From Oxalobacteraceae bacterium UBA6018 (GTDB lineage Bacteria; Pseudomonadota; Gammaproteobacteria; Burkholderiales; Burkholderiaceae_D): DNA of 64,000 nt. The notes under the pieces were generated by a model. That model did no database searches and was not told the DNA's origin. It was given only the letters and a program-made list of their open reading frames with translations. Of this stretch, positions 56,794 to 64,000 are shown in pieces. The first letter of the stretch is position 1, and each line of letters starts with the position of its first letter. The stretch is taken from the NCBI GenBank assembly GCA_002428015.1, contig DIZW01000068.1:114512-178511 (forward strand), written 5' to 3'. The translations under genes and the position numbers were made by a program.

Positions 56794-57447
56794 ATGACGA
56801 TCACCATCACCGCGTTTGAACGCTCGCCCGATGGCGGCAAGGGGCTGGCGCGCGATACCCGCGTTCGCTGGGCGCTGGAGGAAGTGGGCCAGCCTTACGC
56901 GGTTCGGCTGCTGTCGTTTCGCGCCTTGAAGGAGCCAGCGCACCGGGCCCTGAATCCTTTCGGCCAGATTCCGACCTACGAGGAGGGCGATCTCGCCCTG
57001 TTCGAGACCGGGTCCATTGTGTTCCATATCGCCGAGCGCCATACGGGCCTGCTGCCAGCGGACGCCAACGCCCGTGCGCGCGCCATCACATGGATCTTTG
57101 CCGCGCTCAATACGGTGGAGCCGCCTATCCTTGAACTGGGAACGGCCAGGCTGCTGGAAGGCGACAAGAGCTGGTATGCCGAGCGCCTGCCTGCGGTCGA
57201 GGATCGCGTCCGCAACCGGCTGGAGCCGCTGTCGGGCCGCCTGGGCGAGGCCGACTGGCTCGATGGCCCGTTTAGTGCAGCCGACCTGATGATGGTGTCG
57301 GTGTTGCTCAGGCTGAAATCATCGGGCATGCTGAACGACTATCCAGACCTGGCCGCCTACGTCGCCCGCGGCGAGGCGCGGCCCGCCTACAAACGCGCCT
57401 TCGACGCCCAATTGGCGGTCAACACGGCCAAGCCTGCGGCCACCTGA
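56794..57447 (+). CDS. Glutathione S-transferase family protein
   Basis: 217 residues with GAGGAGGAAG ahead of the ATG. The thioredoxin-like N-terminal domain ends PFGQIPTYEEGDLALFETGSIVFHIAE, the classic cis-Pro and glutathione-binding Glu-Thr/Ser region, and an all-alpha C-terminal domain contains the capping-box FSAADLMMV. It would conjugate glutathione to an electrophile or act as a peroxidase or isomerase; the physiological substrate is unknown. Neighbours are an MFS exporter upstream and an AraC regulator downstream on the other strand. Confidence 0.92.
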   Translation: MTITITAFERSPDGGKGLARDTRVRWALEEVGQPYAVRLLSFRALKEPAHRALNPFGQIPTYEEGDLALFETGSIVFHIAERHTGLLPADANARARAITWIFAALNTVEPPILELGTARLLEGDKSWYAERLPAVEDRVRNRLEPLSGRLGEADWLDGPFSAADLMMVSVLLRLKSSGMLNDYPDLAAYVARGEARPAYKRAFDAQLAVNTAKPAAT

Positions 57448-57579
57448 CCGTCCAAGCTGACGGCTGGGGCTGGAACCAGAACCAGTGGCGGGCAGTGACA
57501 CCAGCATTCCCTCTGGACTATTCTCTTTCTGGGGTTCTAAGCCCAAAGCGGCGGAATATGTCCAATCCGGGGTCCGGTC

Positions 57580-57604
57580 AAAAAAAGTAGAGCCCGCTAC
57601 GGGC
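57580..57604 (-). terminator. Intrinsic terminator of the AraC-type gene
   Basis: On the minus strand GCCCG-TAG-CGGGC (57592-57604) overlaps the stop codon and is followed after five bases by seven T residues (complement of the A-run at 57580-57586). A reasonable Rho-independent terminator. Confidence 0.55.
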
Positions 57605-58511
57605 GTTGCGATTCCATCTGCTCCCGCGCATACCGCGTTGGCGGCAGTCCGACATGGCGGGTGAACGCAACGCTGAACGTGCTTGCGGAGCTATAGCCAA
57701 CGCGTCCAGCAACTTCGGCGATGCCCGCTTCATTGTGCCGCAGCAGTTTCTTTGCCAAAGCCATGCGCCATGCGAGCAGGTATTCCATCGGCGGGACACC
57801 CACAGCGCGCCTGAATCGTTCGAAGAATGTCGAGCGGGAGAGGGCAGCCTCATTCGCCAGCTGCGCAACGGTCCAGGGCTGGGTCGGACTTTCGTGCATT
57901 CGTCGTATCGCGACCGCGAGGCGTTCGTCGGCAAGCCCGCGCAAGAGGCCTTGCGACGCTGCAGTCCCCGCCGTGGATCGGAGGGTTTCGATGAGAAGAA
58001 CCTCCAGGAGGCGTGCCAGGATAACATCACGCGCGGGTCGCAGCGCGCGAGATTCTTCTCCTACAAGCTGCACGATAGTGGCCAGCCTCCTCTCGCCGCG
58101 CACGTGCATGAGTTGCGGCAGTAGCGAGACCAGCAAGGCCGCGTCCGGCGAGCCGAAGACGCAGTGGCCCACAAGCAATAGAACGTCAGGCGGCCCGCTT
58201 TGAACGCCGAGTCTGAACTCGCCATGGAGCAGCGCGACGGGCACGGTATCGAAGTCCTCCGATGTCGTCGGATCGAGACTCGACATCGTGAAGCCATACG
58301 CCGAGGGGATCAGGACAAAGTCGCCCTCCTGGAGGTTGATCGGCTCGTGTCCGTCGACCGCGAGGCGGCACGAACCGTCGAGGATCACGCAATAGAAGGG
58401 CTGCCCGGCTTCCGTGCGGCGAACACGCCAAGGACCTGCGCCGCTGACGACTTTCGAGAACGGGGCGTGCGGTTGGAGGAGTGTGACAACCTCCGCGAGT
58501 GGATCTACCAT
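57597..58511 (-). CDS. AraC-family transcriptional regulator with cupin_6 sensing domain
   Basis: 304 residues. The N-terminal cupin_6 domain shows FYCVILDGSCRLAVDG and LQEGDFVLIPSAYGFTM. The C-terminal AraC domain has two helix-turn-helix motifs: WTVAQLANEAALSRSTFFERF and IAEVAGRVGYSSASTFSVAF. Regulators of this type usually control an adjacent gene, often a dehydrogenase or oxidoreductase. Here the divergent neighbour is a short-chain dehydrogenase, with 21-bp-spaced direct repeats between them. Confidence 0.92.
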   Translation of the reverse strand: MVDPLAEVVTLLQPHAPFSKVVSGAGPWRVRRTEAGQPFYCVILDGSCRLAVDGHEPINLQEGDFVLIPSAYGFTMSSLDPTTSEDFDTVPVALLHGEFRLGVQSGPPDVLLLVGHCVFGSPDAALLVSLLPQLMHVRGERRLATIVQLVGEESRALRPARDVILARLLEVLLIETLRSTAGTAASQGLLRGLADERLAVAIRRMHESPTQPWTVAQLANEAALSRSTFFERFRRAVGVPPMEYLLAWRMALAKKLLRHNEAGIAEVAGRVGYSSASTFSVAFTRHVGLPPTRYAREQMESQRP

Positions 58512-58514
58512 AAC

Positions 58515-58578
58515 TGGACTCTTACAAATGAGAGTTGGACTCTCGATTGTAGCAAGTCCAGATATGGGGCGCTATAGT
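58515..58578 (+). promoter_or_regulatory. AraC-type direct-repeat operator and promoter of the SDR gene
   Basis: TGGACTCT occurs at 58515-58522 and again at 58536-58543, exactly 21 bp apart as in AraC half-site pairs, and an inverted AAGTCCA lies at 58554-58560. GAGAGTTGGACTCTC (58530-58544) is additionally a palindrome. TATAGT at 58573-58578 is a likely -10 with no good -35, as for an activator-dependent promoter. Confidence 0.55.
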
Positions 58579-58610
58579 CTCTGTGCTGCAAACCACCTAC
58601 AGGAGTCCCT

Positions 58611-59354
58611 ATGAAAACAGTCCTAATCACCGGATGCTCATCCGGTTTCGGCCTCGAAACAGCACAATACTTCCTCGATCGCGATTGGAAAGTCATCGCC
58701 ACCATGCGCACGCCGCGCGAGGACCTTCTGCCGCGTTCCGAGCGTCTGCGCGTACTCGCCCTCGACGTCACCGATCCGGAAAGCGTCCGTCAGGCAGTGG
58801 AGGCCGCAGGGCAGATCGATGTCCTGATCAACAATGCAGGGATTGGCATGTTTGGCGCCCTTGAAGGCACCTCGATGAAAACTGTCCGCGAGGTTTTCGA
58901 AACGAATACCCTGGGCACCATGGCGATGGTCCAGGCGGTGCTACCCCAGTTCAGGCAACGCAAGGCCGGTGTCATCGTGAACGTCACATCCAGTGTGACA
59001 TTGAAGCCTCTCTCTCTGCTGTCGGTGTACACGGCGAGCAAGGCAGCAGTCAATGCCTTCACCGAGTCTCTTGCACTTGAACTCCAGCCCTTCAATATCC
59101 GCGTGAACCTGGTGCTGCCGGGACGGTCGCCAGAGACCCGATTCGGCGACAATGCACGGCGCCTGATGCGGGTAAGCATCCCCGACGCATATGCAGAATT
59201 CGCGCAGAGTGTCTTTGCAGGGATGGGGCAGTCGCCAAATATCACTCGGGCGCAGGACGTGGCCGAAGCGGTATGGCGTGCAGCGAACGACCCATCGTGC
59301 CCGTTTCGCATTGCTGCTGGCGCTGACGCCGTAGCGCTGGCCGCGTCATGCTGA
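58611..59354 (+). CDS. Short-chain dehydrogenase/reductase
   Basis: 247 residues. Classical SDR features: NAD(P)-binding TGCSSGFG at the N-terminus, LDVTDPESV, the NNAG motif in VLINNAGIGMFG, a Ser in NVTSSVT and the catalytic YTASK (Y and K) about 12 residues later. These enzymes oxidise or reduce hydroxyl/keto groups with NAD(P)H. An AraC regulator lies divergently and probably activates it. The substrate cannot be inferred. Confidence 0.93.
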   Translation: MKTVLITGCSSGFGLETAQYFLDRDWKVIATMRTPREDLLPRSERLRVLALDVTDPESVRQAVEAAGQIDVLINNAGIGMFGALEGTSMKTVREVFETNTLGTMAMVQAVLPQFRQRKAGVIVNVTSSVTLKPLSLLSVYTASKAAVNAFTESLALELQPFNIRVNLVLPGRSPETRFGDNARRLMRVSIPDAYAEFAQSVFAGMGQSPNITRAQDVAEAVWRAANDPSCPFRIAAGADAVALAASC

Positions 59355-59579
59355 ACCCAGCGTCGGCGGGGGCTGTTGAGTAGCGGAACGGTCATCGGAA
59401 GATTCCCATACGAATTGGGACAGGTGGTGTTTGATTGCCTTCCTGACGCGAATGTCATGGACACCCGGTCGGCGGACGGGCGTCCCCGCGTGGCCGGAAC
59501 GACAACGCGGGAAAATATAGTCGAGCAAATGTGGCGTTGCAGCATCGAATTGGCTTGCCTATTGTCATCAGATTTGGTT

Positions 59580-59601
59580 ATATGCGTATATGCTCATATG
59601 A
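59580..59601 (+). promoter_or_regulatory. Triple ATATG repeat, 8-bp period, ahead of the ArsR gene
   Basis: ATATGC starts at 59580, 59588 and (as ATATGA) 59596, giving three direct copies with an 8-bp period just upstream of the ArsR ATG (59615). TTGTCA at 59562-59567 could be the -35. This is a likely self-operator; related half-sites flank the gene downstream. Confidence 0.5.
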
Positions 59602-59614
59602 TTGCACGCCGCCC

Positions 59615-59983
59615 ATGAACGATGACCTGAACCGCGAACAGATGAAGGAAGTGTTCGAGGAAGTTTCGCACTATTTCTTTCTCCTGTCGGAGCCGACGCG
59701 GCTGAAGATTCTTTACGCGCTGTGCAAGGGTGAGCAGCCGGTCGGGGCGATCGTGAAGGAAATCGAGGCGAACCAGGCCAACGTGTCGCGCCAGCTGAAC
59801 ATGCTGTACCAGGCCAAGATCCTGCAACGCCGAAAAGACGGCGCGCTCGTGTACTACCGGATCGAGGACCAGAACGCGCTTCAGCTATGCCGCGCCGTGT
59901 GCGGGCAGATGGTCGAACGCGTGATGCAGCAGAGCGGGCGTATGTTGCCCCAGCCAGAAATTTTTGCGGTAAAGGAAGAGTAA
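59615..59983 (+). CDS. ArsR-family regulator next to the sox operon (SoxR-like)
   Basis: 122 residues from ATG 59615. Winged helix: HYFFLLSEPTRLKILYALCKGEQP, then VGAIVKEIEANQANVSRQLNMLYQAKILQRRKDGALVYYRI. C-terminal cysteines (LQLCRAVCGQ) may sense sulfane sulfur, as in SoxR/BigR-type ArsR proteins that repress sox genes elsewhere; that role is inferred from position. A longer frame begins at 59531 but would cross the repeat operator. Confidence 0.85.
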   Translation: MNDDLNREQMKEVFEEVSHYFFLLSEPTRLKILYALCKGEQPVGAIVKEIEANQANVSRQLNMLYQAKILQRRKDGALVYYRIEDQNALQLCRAVCGQMVERVMQQSGRMLPQPEIFAVKEE

Positions 59984-60014
59984 TGCACGCGGCGCCATCC
60001 GTAGCGCCGCCCAT

Positions 60015-60036
60015 CATATGCGTTGTTAGGCATATG
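60015..60036 (+). promoter_or_regulatory. Inverted repeat operator ahead of soxC
   Basis: CATATGC (60015-60021) and GCATATG (60030-60036) form a perfect 7-bp inverted repeat with an 8-bp spacer, immediately ahead of soxC. The same hexamer core appears in the triple repeat before the ArsR gene, so one regulator could bind both. Confidence 0.55.
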
Positions 60037-60047
60037 CTCACTTATTA

Positions 60048-61448
60048 ATGTTCAATAACTCTCTGGAAAGAGCGAGACCTCGTCAGATGGCAAACTTGAT
60101 TCGAAAATATGGCCGCATCCTGCGCGCGCCGGAAAATTTCCTGCAACCGGAACTGATCGCCGAGATCAATTCCGGTCAGCTCGACGAAACCCGGCGCGGC
60201 TTTCTGCGCAAAAGCTTCCTTGCAGCCAGCGCCACCTTGGCCGCCGGCAGTGCGCTGGCGCGAAGGGCGGCGATCGGCCCGGATGGCGATCCCAATATCC
60301 TGGTCCTGCCCGAGCATTCGCGCACGCTCGGCAAACCGGTCGCCTCCAACCCCTACGGCGTGCCCTCGTCCTTCGAGACCAATCTGCTGCGGCGCGAGTC
60401 GCCGGGCCTGACGCGGGTCTCGGCGGCGTCGGTGGCGTTCGCGCCGCTGCAGGGCCTGTTCGGCATCATCACGCCTTCCGGGCTGCATTTTGAGCGCCAC
60501 CACCAGGGCTGGCACGACATCGATCCGAGCAAGCACCGCCTGATGATCAACGGCATGGTCAAGCACGAGAAGGTGTACACGATGGACGACCTGATGCGCA
60601 TGCCGTCGGTGTCGCGCATGCATTTCATCGAATGCGGCGCCAACACGGCGATGGAGTGGGGCAACGTCGCGGTCCCGTCGGTGCAGTACTCGCACGGCAT
60701 GCTCAGCTGCAGCGAGTTCACCGGGGTGCCGCTGTCGGTGCTGCTGGAAGATTGCGGCTTCGACAAGCGCAACGCGCGGGTGGTGCTGGCCGAGGGCGCC
60801 GATGGCTCGTCGATGACGCGCACCATCTCGATCGACCGGGCGCTGGACGACGTGATCGTGGCCTGGGGCATGAACGGCGAAATGCTGCGGCCCGAGAACG
60901 GCTATCCGCTGCGCCTGGTGGTGCCGGGCGTGCAGGGCGTCTCCTGGGTCAAGTGGCTGCGCCGGATCGAAGTGGGCGACAAACCCTACGCCACCAAGGA
61001 CGAAGCGGTGCACTACATGGACGCGATGCCGGACGGTAGCTACCGCCAGTACACGTCTATCCAGGAATGCAAGTCGGTGATCACCAGCCCGTCCGCCGGG
61101 CAGGCACTGCTCGACACCGGCTATTTCAACATTACCGGCCTGGCCTGGTCCGGCCGCGGCAAGGTCAAGCGCGTCGACGTGTCCGTCGATGGCGGCAAGA
61201 ACTGGCGCACGGCGCGGCTTGAAACCCCGGTGCTGTCGAAGTGCCTGACGCGCTTCAACATCGACTGGGAGTGGAACGGTAATCCCGCGGTGCTGCAGTC
61301 GCGAGCCATCGACGAGACCGGCTACGTGCAGCCGAAGATTAACGCGCTGCGGGCGGTGCGCGGCACGCGCTCGATCTACCACAACAACGCGATCCAATCC
61401 TGGCAGGTTGCGCAATCGGGGGAGGTATCGAATGTCCAGGTTTATTAA
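60048..61448 (+). CDS. soxC: Sulfur dehydrogenase molybdopterin subunit SoxC
   Basis: 466 residues. A Tat signal, ETRRGFLRKSFLAASATL, exports the folded molybdoprotein to the periplasm. The sulfite-oxidase-like domain has the molybdenum-coordinating cysteine in HFIECGANTAMEW (C196) and a C-terminal dimerisation domain. SoxCD removes electrons from the SoxY-bound sulfane sulfur. ATG at 60087 is an equally possible start, preceded by a GAGCGAGA stretch. It overlaps soxD by 17 nt. Confidence 0.92.
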   Translation: MFNNSLERARPRQMANLIRKYGRILRAPENFLQPELIAEINSGQLDETRRGFLRKSFLAASATLAAGSALARRAAIGPDGDPNILVLPEHSRTLGKPVASNPYGVPSSFETNLLRRESPGLTRVSAASVAFAPLQGLFGIITPSGLHFERHHQGWHDIDPSKHRLMINGMVKHEKVYTMDDLMRMPSVSRMHFIECGANTAMEWGNVAVPSVQYSHGMLSCSEFTGVPLSVLLEDCGFDKRNARVVLAEGADGSSMTRTISIDRALDDVIVAWGMNGEMLRPENGYPLRLVVPGVQGVSWVKWLRRIEVGDKPYATKDEAVHYMDAMPDGSYRQYTSIQECKSVITSPSAGQALLDTGYFNITGLAWSGRGKVKRVDVSVDGGKNWRTARLETPVLSKCLTRFNIDWEWNGNPAVLQSRAIDETGYVQPKINALRAVRGTRSIYHNNAIQSWQVAQSGEVSNVQVY

Positions 61449-62532
61449 GTTTTCCGCCGGCGCGCTGGTCTTCGCGCTGCTGGCCCCGGCCGTGCAAGCT
61501 GGCGCGCCGATGACCAATCTGGGACGCCTGGCCACGCCGAAGGAAGTGGCGGCCTGGGACATCGACGTGCGGCCTGACTTCAAGGGCCTGCCCAAGGGAT
61601 CGGGCAGCGTGGCCGCCGGCATGAAGGTATGGGAAGGCAAGTGCGCCACCTGCCACGGCACCTTCGGCGAATCGAACGAGGTGTTCACGCCCATCGTCGG
61701 CGGCATCGCGCCGGAGGACATCAAGACCGGCCACGTCGCTTCGCTGACCAACGGCAAGCAGCCGCAGAAGACAACCTTGATGAAGGTGGCCACGGTGTCG
61801 ACCCTGTGGGACTACATCAACCGGGCCATGCCATGGACGGCGCCGAAGTCCTTGAGCACCGACGAAGTCTACGCCGTGACGGCCTACATCCTCAACATGG
61901 GCGAGATCCTGCCGGACGACTTCGTGTTGTCGGACAAGACCATCGCGCAGGCGCAGGAACGCATGCCGAACCGGAATGGCATGTCCACCAAGCACGGCAT
62001 GTGGGATGTGCATGGCAAGGCTGACGTGGTCAGTGTCGCGTGCATGAGCAACTGCCCGGTGGAGGAGAAGATCCGTTCCAGCCTGCCGGAAGCGTCGCGC
62101 AACGCGCACGGCAACCTGGCCTTGCAGAACCGTACTTTCGGCGCCGTCCGCGGCGTTGACACGACCCAGCCGGCATCGACCGTCCGTATCAGCGCGGTAG
62201 CGCCACCCGCGGTCACGACCGCGGCGGCACCGGCACCTGCGGCGCCGCACGCGCCCGCGCCGTCGCCGGCCAGCGCCAGTGCCGGCCTCGCGCTGATGCA
62301 GAAAAACGCCTGCGTCGCCTGCCATGCCGTCAACGCCAAGGTGATGGGACCGAGCTTCGTCCAGGTCGGCGCCAAGTATCGCGCCGATCCGGCCGCCGCC
62401 AGCAAGCTGTTCACGAAGATCAAGAACGGCGGCAGCGGCACGTGGGGAGCCATTCCGATGCCGCCCCAGGGCCATGTCAAGGACGATGACATCAAGGCGC
62501 TGGTCCAATGGATTCTCGGCAGCGCGAAATAG
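61432..62532 (+). CDS. soxD: SoxD diheme cytochrome c
   Basis: 366 residues; GGGGGAGG precedes ATG 61432 and a signal peptide (FSAGALVFALLAPAVQAGA) follows. Two haem sites are visible, CATCH (C71, C74, H75) and CVACH (C294, C297, H298), the latter in a class-I cytochrome domain with Met in PMPPQGH. An Ala/Pro-rich linker separates the domains. It carries electrons away from SoxC. Confidence 0.92.
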   Translation: MSRFIKFSAGALVFALLAPAVQAGAPMTNLGRLATPKEVAAWDIDVRPDFKGLPKGSGSVAAGMKVWEGKCATCHGTFGESNEVFTPIVGGIAPEDIKTGHVASLTNGKQPQKTTLMKVATVSTLWDYINRAMPWTAPKSLSTDEVYAVTAYILNMGEILPDDFVLSDKTIAQAQERMPNRNGMSTKHGMWDVHGKADVVSVACMSNCPVEEKIRSSLPEASRNAHGNLALQNRTFGAVRGVDTTQPASTVRISAVAPPAVTTAAAPAPAAPHAPAPSPASASAGLALMQKNACVACHAVNAKVMGPSFVQVGAKYRADPAAASKLFTKIKNGGSGTWGAIPMPPQGHVKDDDIKALVQWILGSAK

Positions 62533-62602
62533 GCGGCCCGCCGCAAAGGCGGCCGCGGCAGTGTCACAACAGTCAGTGTTCAATCAACAAACGGAGGTAG
62601 TC

Positions 62603-63064
62603 ATGAAGCAGAGTCGGCGCGATGTAATGCGAATCACAGCGGTACTCGGTGCCGCGTTCGCGGCGGGCGTGTTAAGCCCAAAGGATGTCTTCGCCGCAGG
62701 CTGGGACCAGAAGGTGTTCGATGCCAAGAGCCTGGCCGATGCGGTCAAGGCCCTGGGTGGCGACAAGTTTGAAGTCAGTTCCGAGGTGACGATCACCGGC
62801 CCCGACATCGCCGAAAACGGCGCCGTGGTGCCGGTCTCTATCAGCAGCACGGCGGCAGGCACGGATTTCATGGCGATCCTGGTCGACAAGAACCCGAGCG
62901 CGATGTCGGCCAGCTTCAACATCCCGGCCGGTACCGAGGCGGCGGTGACGACGCGCGTCAAGATGGGCGCCACGTCGAACGTGCATGCGCTGGCGAAGGC
63001 GAACGGCAAGTGGCTCGTCGCCACCAAGGAAATCAAGGTAACGCTGGGCGGCTGCGGCGGTTAA
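62603..63064 (+). CDS. soxY: SoxY sulfur carrier subunit
   Basis: 153 residues with GGAGGT ahead of the ATG. Twin-arginine signal (SRRDVMRITAVLGAAF) followed by an Ig-like domain and the diagnostic C-terminal GGCGG arm with C151, to which thiosulfate-derived sulfur is covalently attached. Export is as a complex with SoxZ, encoded next. Confidence 0.94.
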   Translation: MKQSRRDVMRITAVLGAAFAAGVLSPKDVFAAGWDQKVFDAKSLADAVKALGGDKFEVSSEVTITGPDIAENGAVVPVSISSTAAGTDFMAILVDKNPSAMSASFNIPAGTEAAVTTRVKMGATSNVHALAKANGKWLVATKEIKVTLGGCGG

Positions 63065-63108
63065 ACCGGCCAGCGACAGCAACGTGTTTCAAGAGATAAG
63101 GAATAGAT

Positions 63109-63420
63109 ATGGGTAACCCAATGCGTATTCGCGCCAGCCTCGCTGGCGACCTGGTGGAAGTGAAGATCCTCATGCGGCACGACATGGAGACCGGCCTGCG
63201 CAAGGATGCGGCAGGCGCCGTGATCCCCGCGCATTACATCAAGACCCTGGTGGCCAAGCACAAGGACAAGGTGGTGTTCGACGCCAATTTCGGCCCGTCG
63301 GTGTCGAAGGACCCCTTCCTGTCCTTCAAGTTCAAGGGCGCCGTCGCCGGCGACAAAGTGATCGTCACCTGGATCGACACCGGCGGCGACACGCGCACCG
63401 ACGAAGGCGCGGTCAGCTGA
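63109..63420 (+). CDS. soxZ: SoxZ, partner of SoxY
   Basis: 103 residues, compact beta-sandwich with no signal peptide (piggy-back export with SoxY). Conserved text: MRIRASLAGDLVEVKILMRH, PAHYIKTLVA, FDANFGPSVSKDPFLSFKF and VTWIDTGGD. It forms the heterodimer that presents the SoxY swinging arm to SoxAX, SoxB and SoxCD. Confidence 0.94.
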   Translation: MGNPMRIRASLAGDLVEVKILMRHDMETGLRKDAAGAVIPAHYIKTLVAKHKDKVVFDANFGPSVSKDPFLSFKFKGAVAGDKVIVTWIDTGGDTRTDEGAVS

Positions 63421-63488
63421 GCTGGCGACGGCCCGGTTCCACCACCGCGTGCGGCGCGGACCGCACGACGACAAACGAAGGAGACAAC

Positions 63489-64000
63489 ATGAACAAGACG
63501 CGCTTTGGCGTGGTGTGCGGGGCCTTGCTCGGCGTGCTGGGGCTGGCACAGGCACAGGGTTCGGCGACGGACGAGATCGCCAAATACCGGCAGATGCTGG
63601 CCGACGGCAATCCGGCCGAGCTGTGGGAAATGCGCGGCGAGGAATTCTGGAAGGCCAAGGCCGGGCCGAAACAGGTGTCGCTGGAACAGTGCGACCTGGG
63701 CAAGGGGCCCGGCGTCATCAAGGGCGCCTATGTCGAACTGCCGCGCTTTTTCAAGGACACCGGCAAGGTGATGGACCTGGAACAGCGTCTCGTCTATTGC
63801 CGCACGACGCTGCAGGGCCTGAGCCGCGAGGAAGCGGTCAAGACCCCGTTCGGCGCGGCCGGGAAGGAATCGACCATCGAGCCGCTGGTGGCCTACATCA
63901 CGGCCGCTTCGCGCGGCATGAAGATGGCCGTGTCGACCGCGCATCCGCTGGAAAAGCGCGCCTACGAGACCGGCAAGCAGATGTTCTTCTACCGCGGCGG
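63489..64000 (+). CDS. soxA: SoxA (L-cysteine S-thiosulfotransferase), cut by window end
   Basis: About 171 residues are visible from ATG 63489 (AAGGAG at 63478-63483), with a signal peptide (CGALLGVLGLAQAQG). Conserved SoxA parts include LWEMRGEEFW, EQCDLGKGPGV, LPRFFKDTGKVMDLEQRLVYCR and MKMAVSTAHP. No CxxCH occurs in the N-terminal half; only the cysteine pair (EQCDLGKG, VYC) remains, which indicates the monohaem type with haem only in the C-terminal domain beyond the window. SoxA with SoxX links thiosulfate to SoxY. Confidence 0.9.
   Translation, partial: MNKTRFGVVCGALLGVLGLAQAQGSATDEIAKYRQMLADGNPAELWEMRGEEFWKAKAGPKQVSLEQCDLGKGPGVIKGAYVELPRFFKDTGKVMDLEQRLVYCRTTLQGLSREEAVKTPFGAAGKESTIEPLVAYITAASRGMKMAVSTAHPLEKRAYETGKQMFFYRG

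Overview
The window is GC-rich and gene-dense, with Gram-negative features throughout: TonB-dependent receptors, an RND efflux system, Tat-exported Sox proteins and a caa3-type oxidase. Gene content and protein style point to a betaproteobacterium of the order Burkholderiales, most likely an Oxalobacteraceae member of the Massilia/Duganella kind. That placement is inferred from gene content only; there is no rRNA or tRNA here to confirm it. No insertion sequence, integrase, prophage or CRISPR array was seen.

Layout. 1-4.4 kb: an A2-type caa3 cytochrome c oxidase operon (tail of an unknown gene, SCO copper chaperone, coxB with fused cytochrome c, coxA, coxC, small subunit IV). 4.7-9.3 kb: a Tat-exported bicovalent-flavin oxidoreductase and a plasma-membrane type H+-ATPase. 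9.3-17 kb (minus): a tightly coupled redox operon, in transcription order a thiamine-diphosphate enzyme, a 54-residue ORF whose end repeats the end of the previous gene, an internally duplicated membrane protein, a gluconate 2-dehydrogenase subunit 3-like protein, a GMC flavoprotein, an FMN-dependent alpha-hydroxyacid dehydrogenase and a GH1-like glycosidase. 17.3-23.4 kb: a TonB receptor facing a GH2 glycosidase across a region rich in operator-like dyads.

23.5-36.7 kb is a metal and stress block: cusCBA-like efflux plus a small Cys/His-rich protein (minus), then divergently a copper P-type ATPase, a Met-rich exported protein, an FtsH protease and a three-BON-domain protein. The ATPase, ftsH and BON genes each follow a 14-bp FNR/ANR-like box, so this block looks like a low-oxygen/copper regulon. 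36.9-38.7 kb: a DUF488 protein and an ArsR-type regulator, probably leaderless, with two small membrane proteins.

38.8-49.3 kb: a carbohydrate-type TonB receptor with two flavin-dependent halogenase homologues, two SapC-family proteins and a cupin (minus), facing a ROK regulator. No NRPS or PKS genes are present, so this is more likely a TonB-receptor-linked utilisation locus than an antibiotic cluster. 49.3-54.4 kb: a compound direct-repeat array, a protein that looks like a catalytically dead gluzincin peptidase with TPR-like repeats, and a second GH2 enzyme. 54.4-59.4 kb: LysR/MFS, a glutathione S-transferase and AraC/SDR pairs. 59.6-64 kb: an ArsR regulator and soxCDYZA (soxA cut by the window end), the periplasmic thiosulfate-oxidation system.
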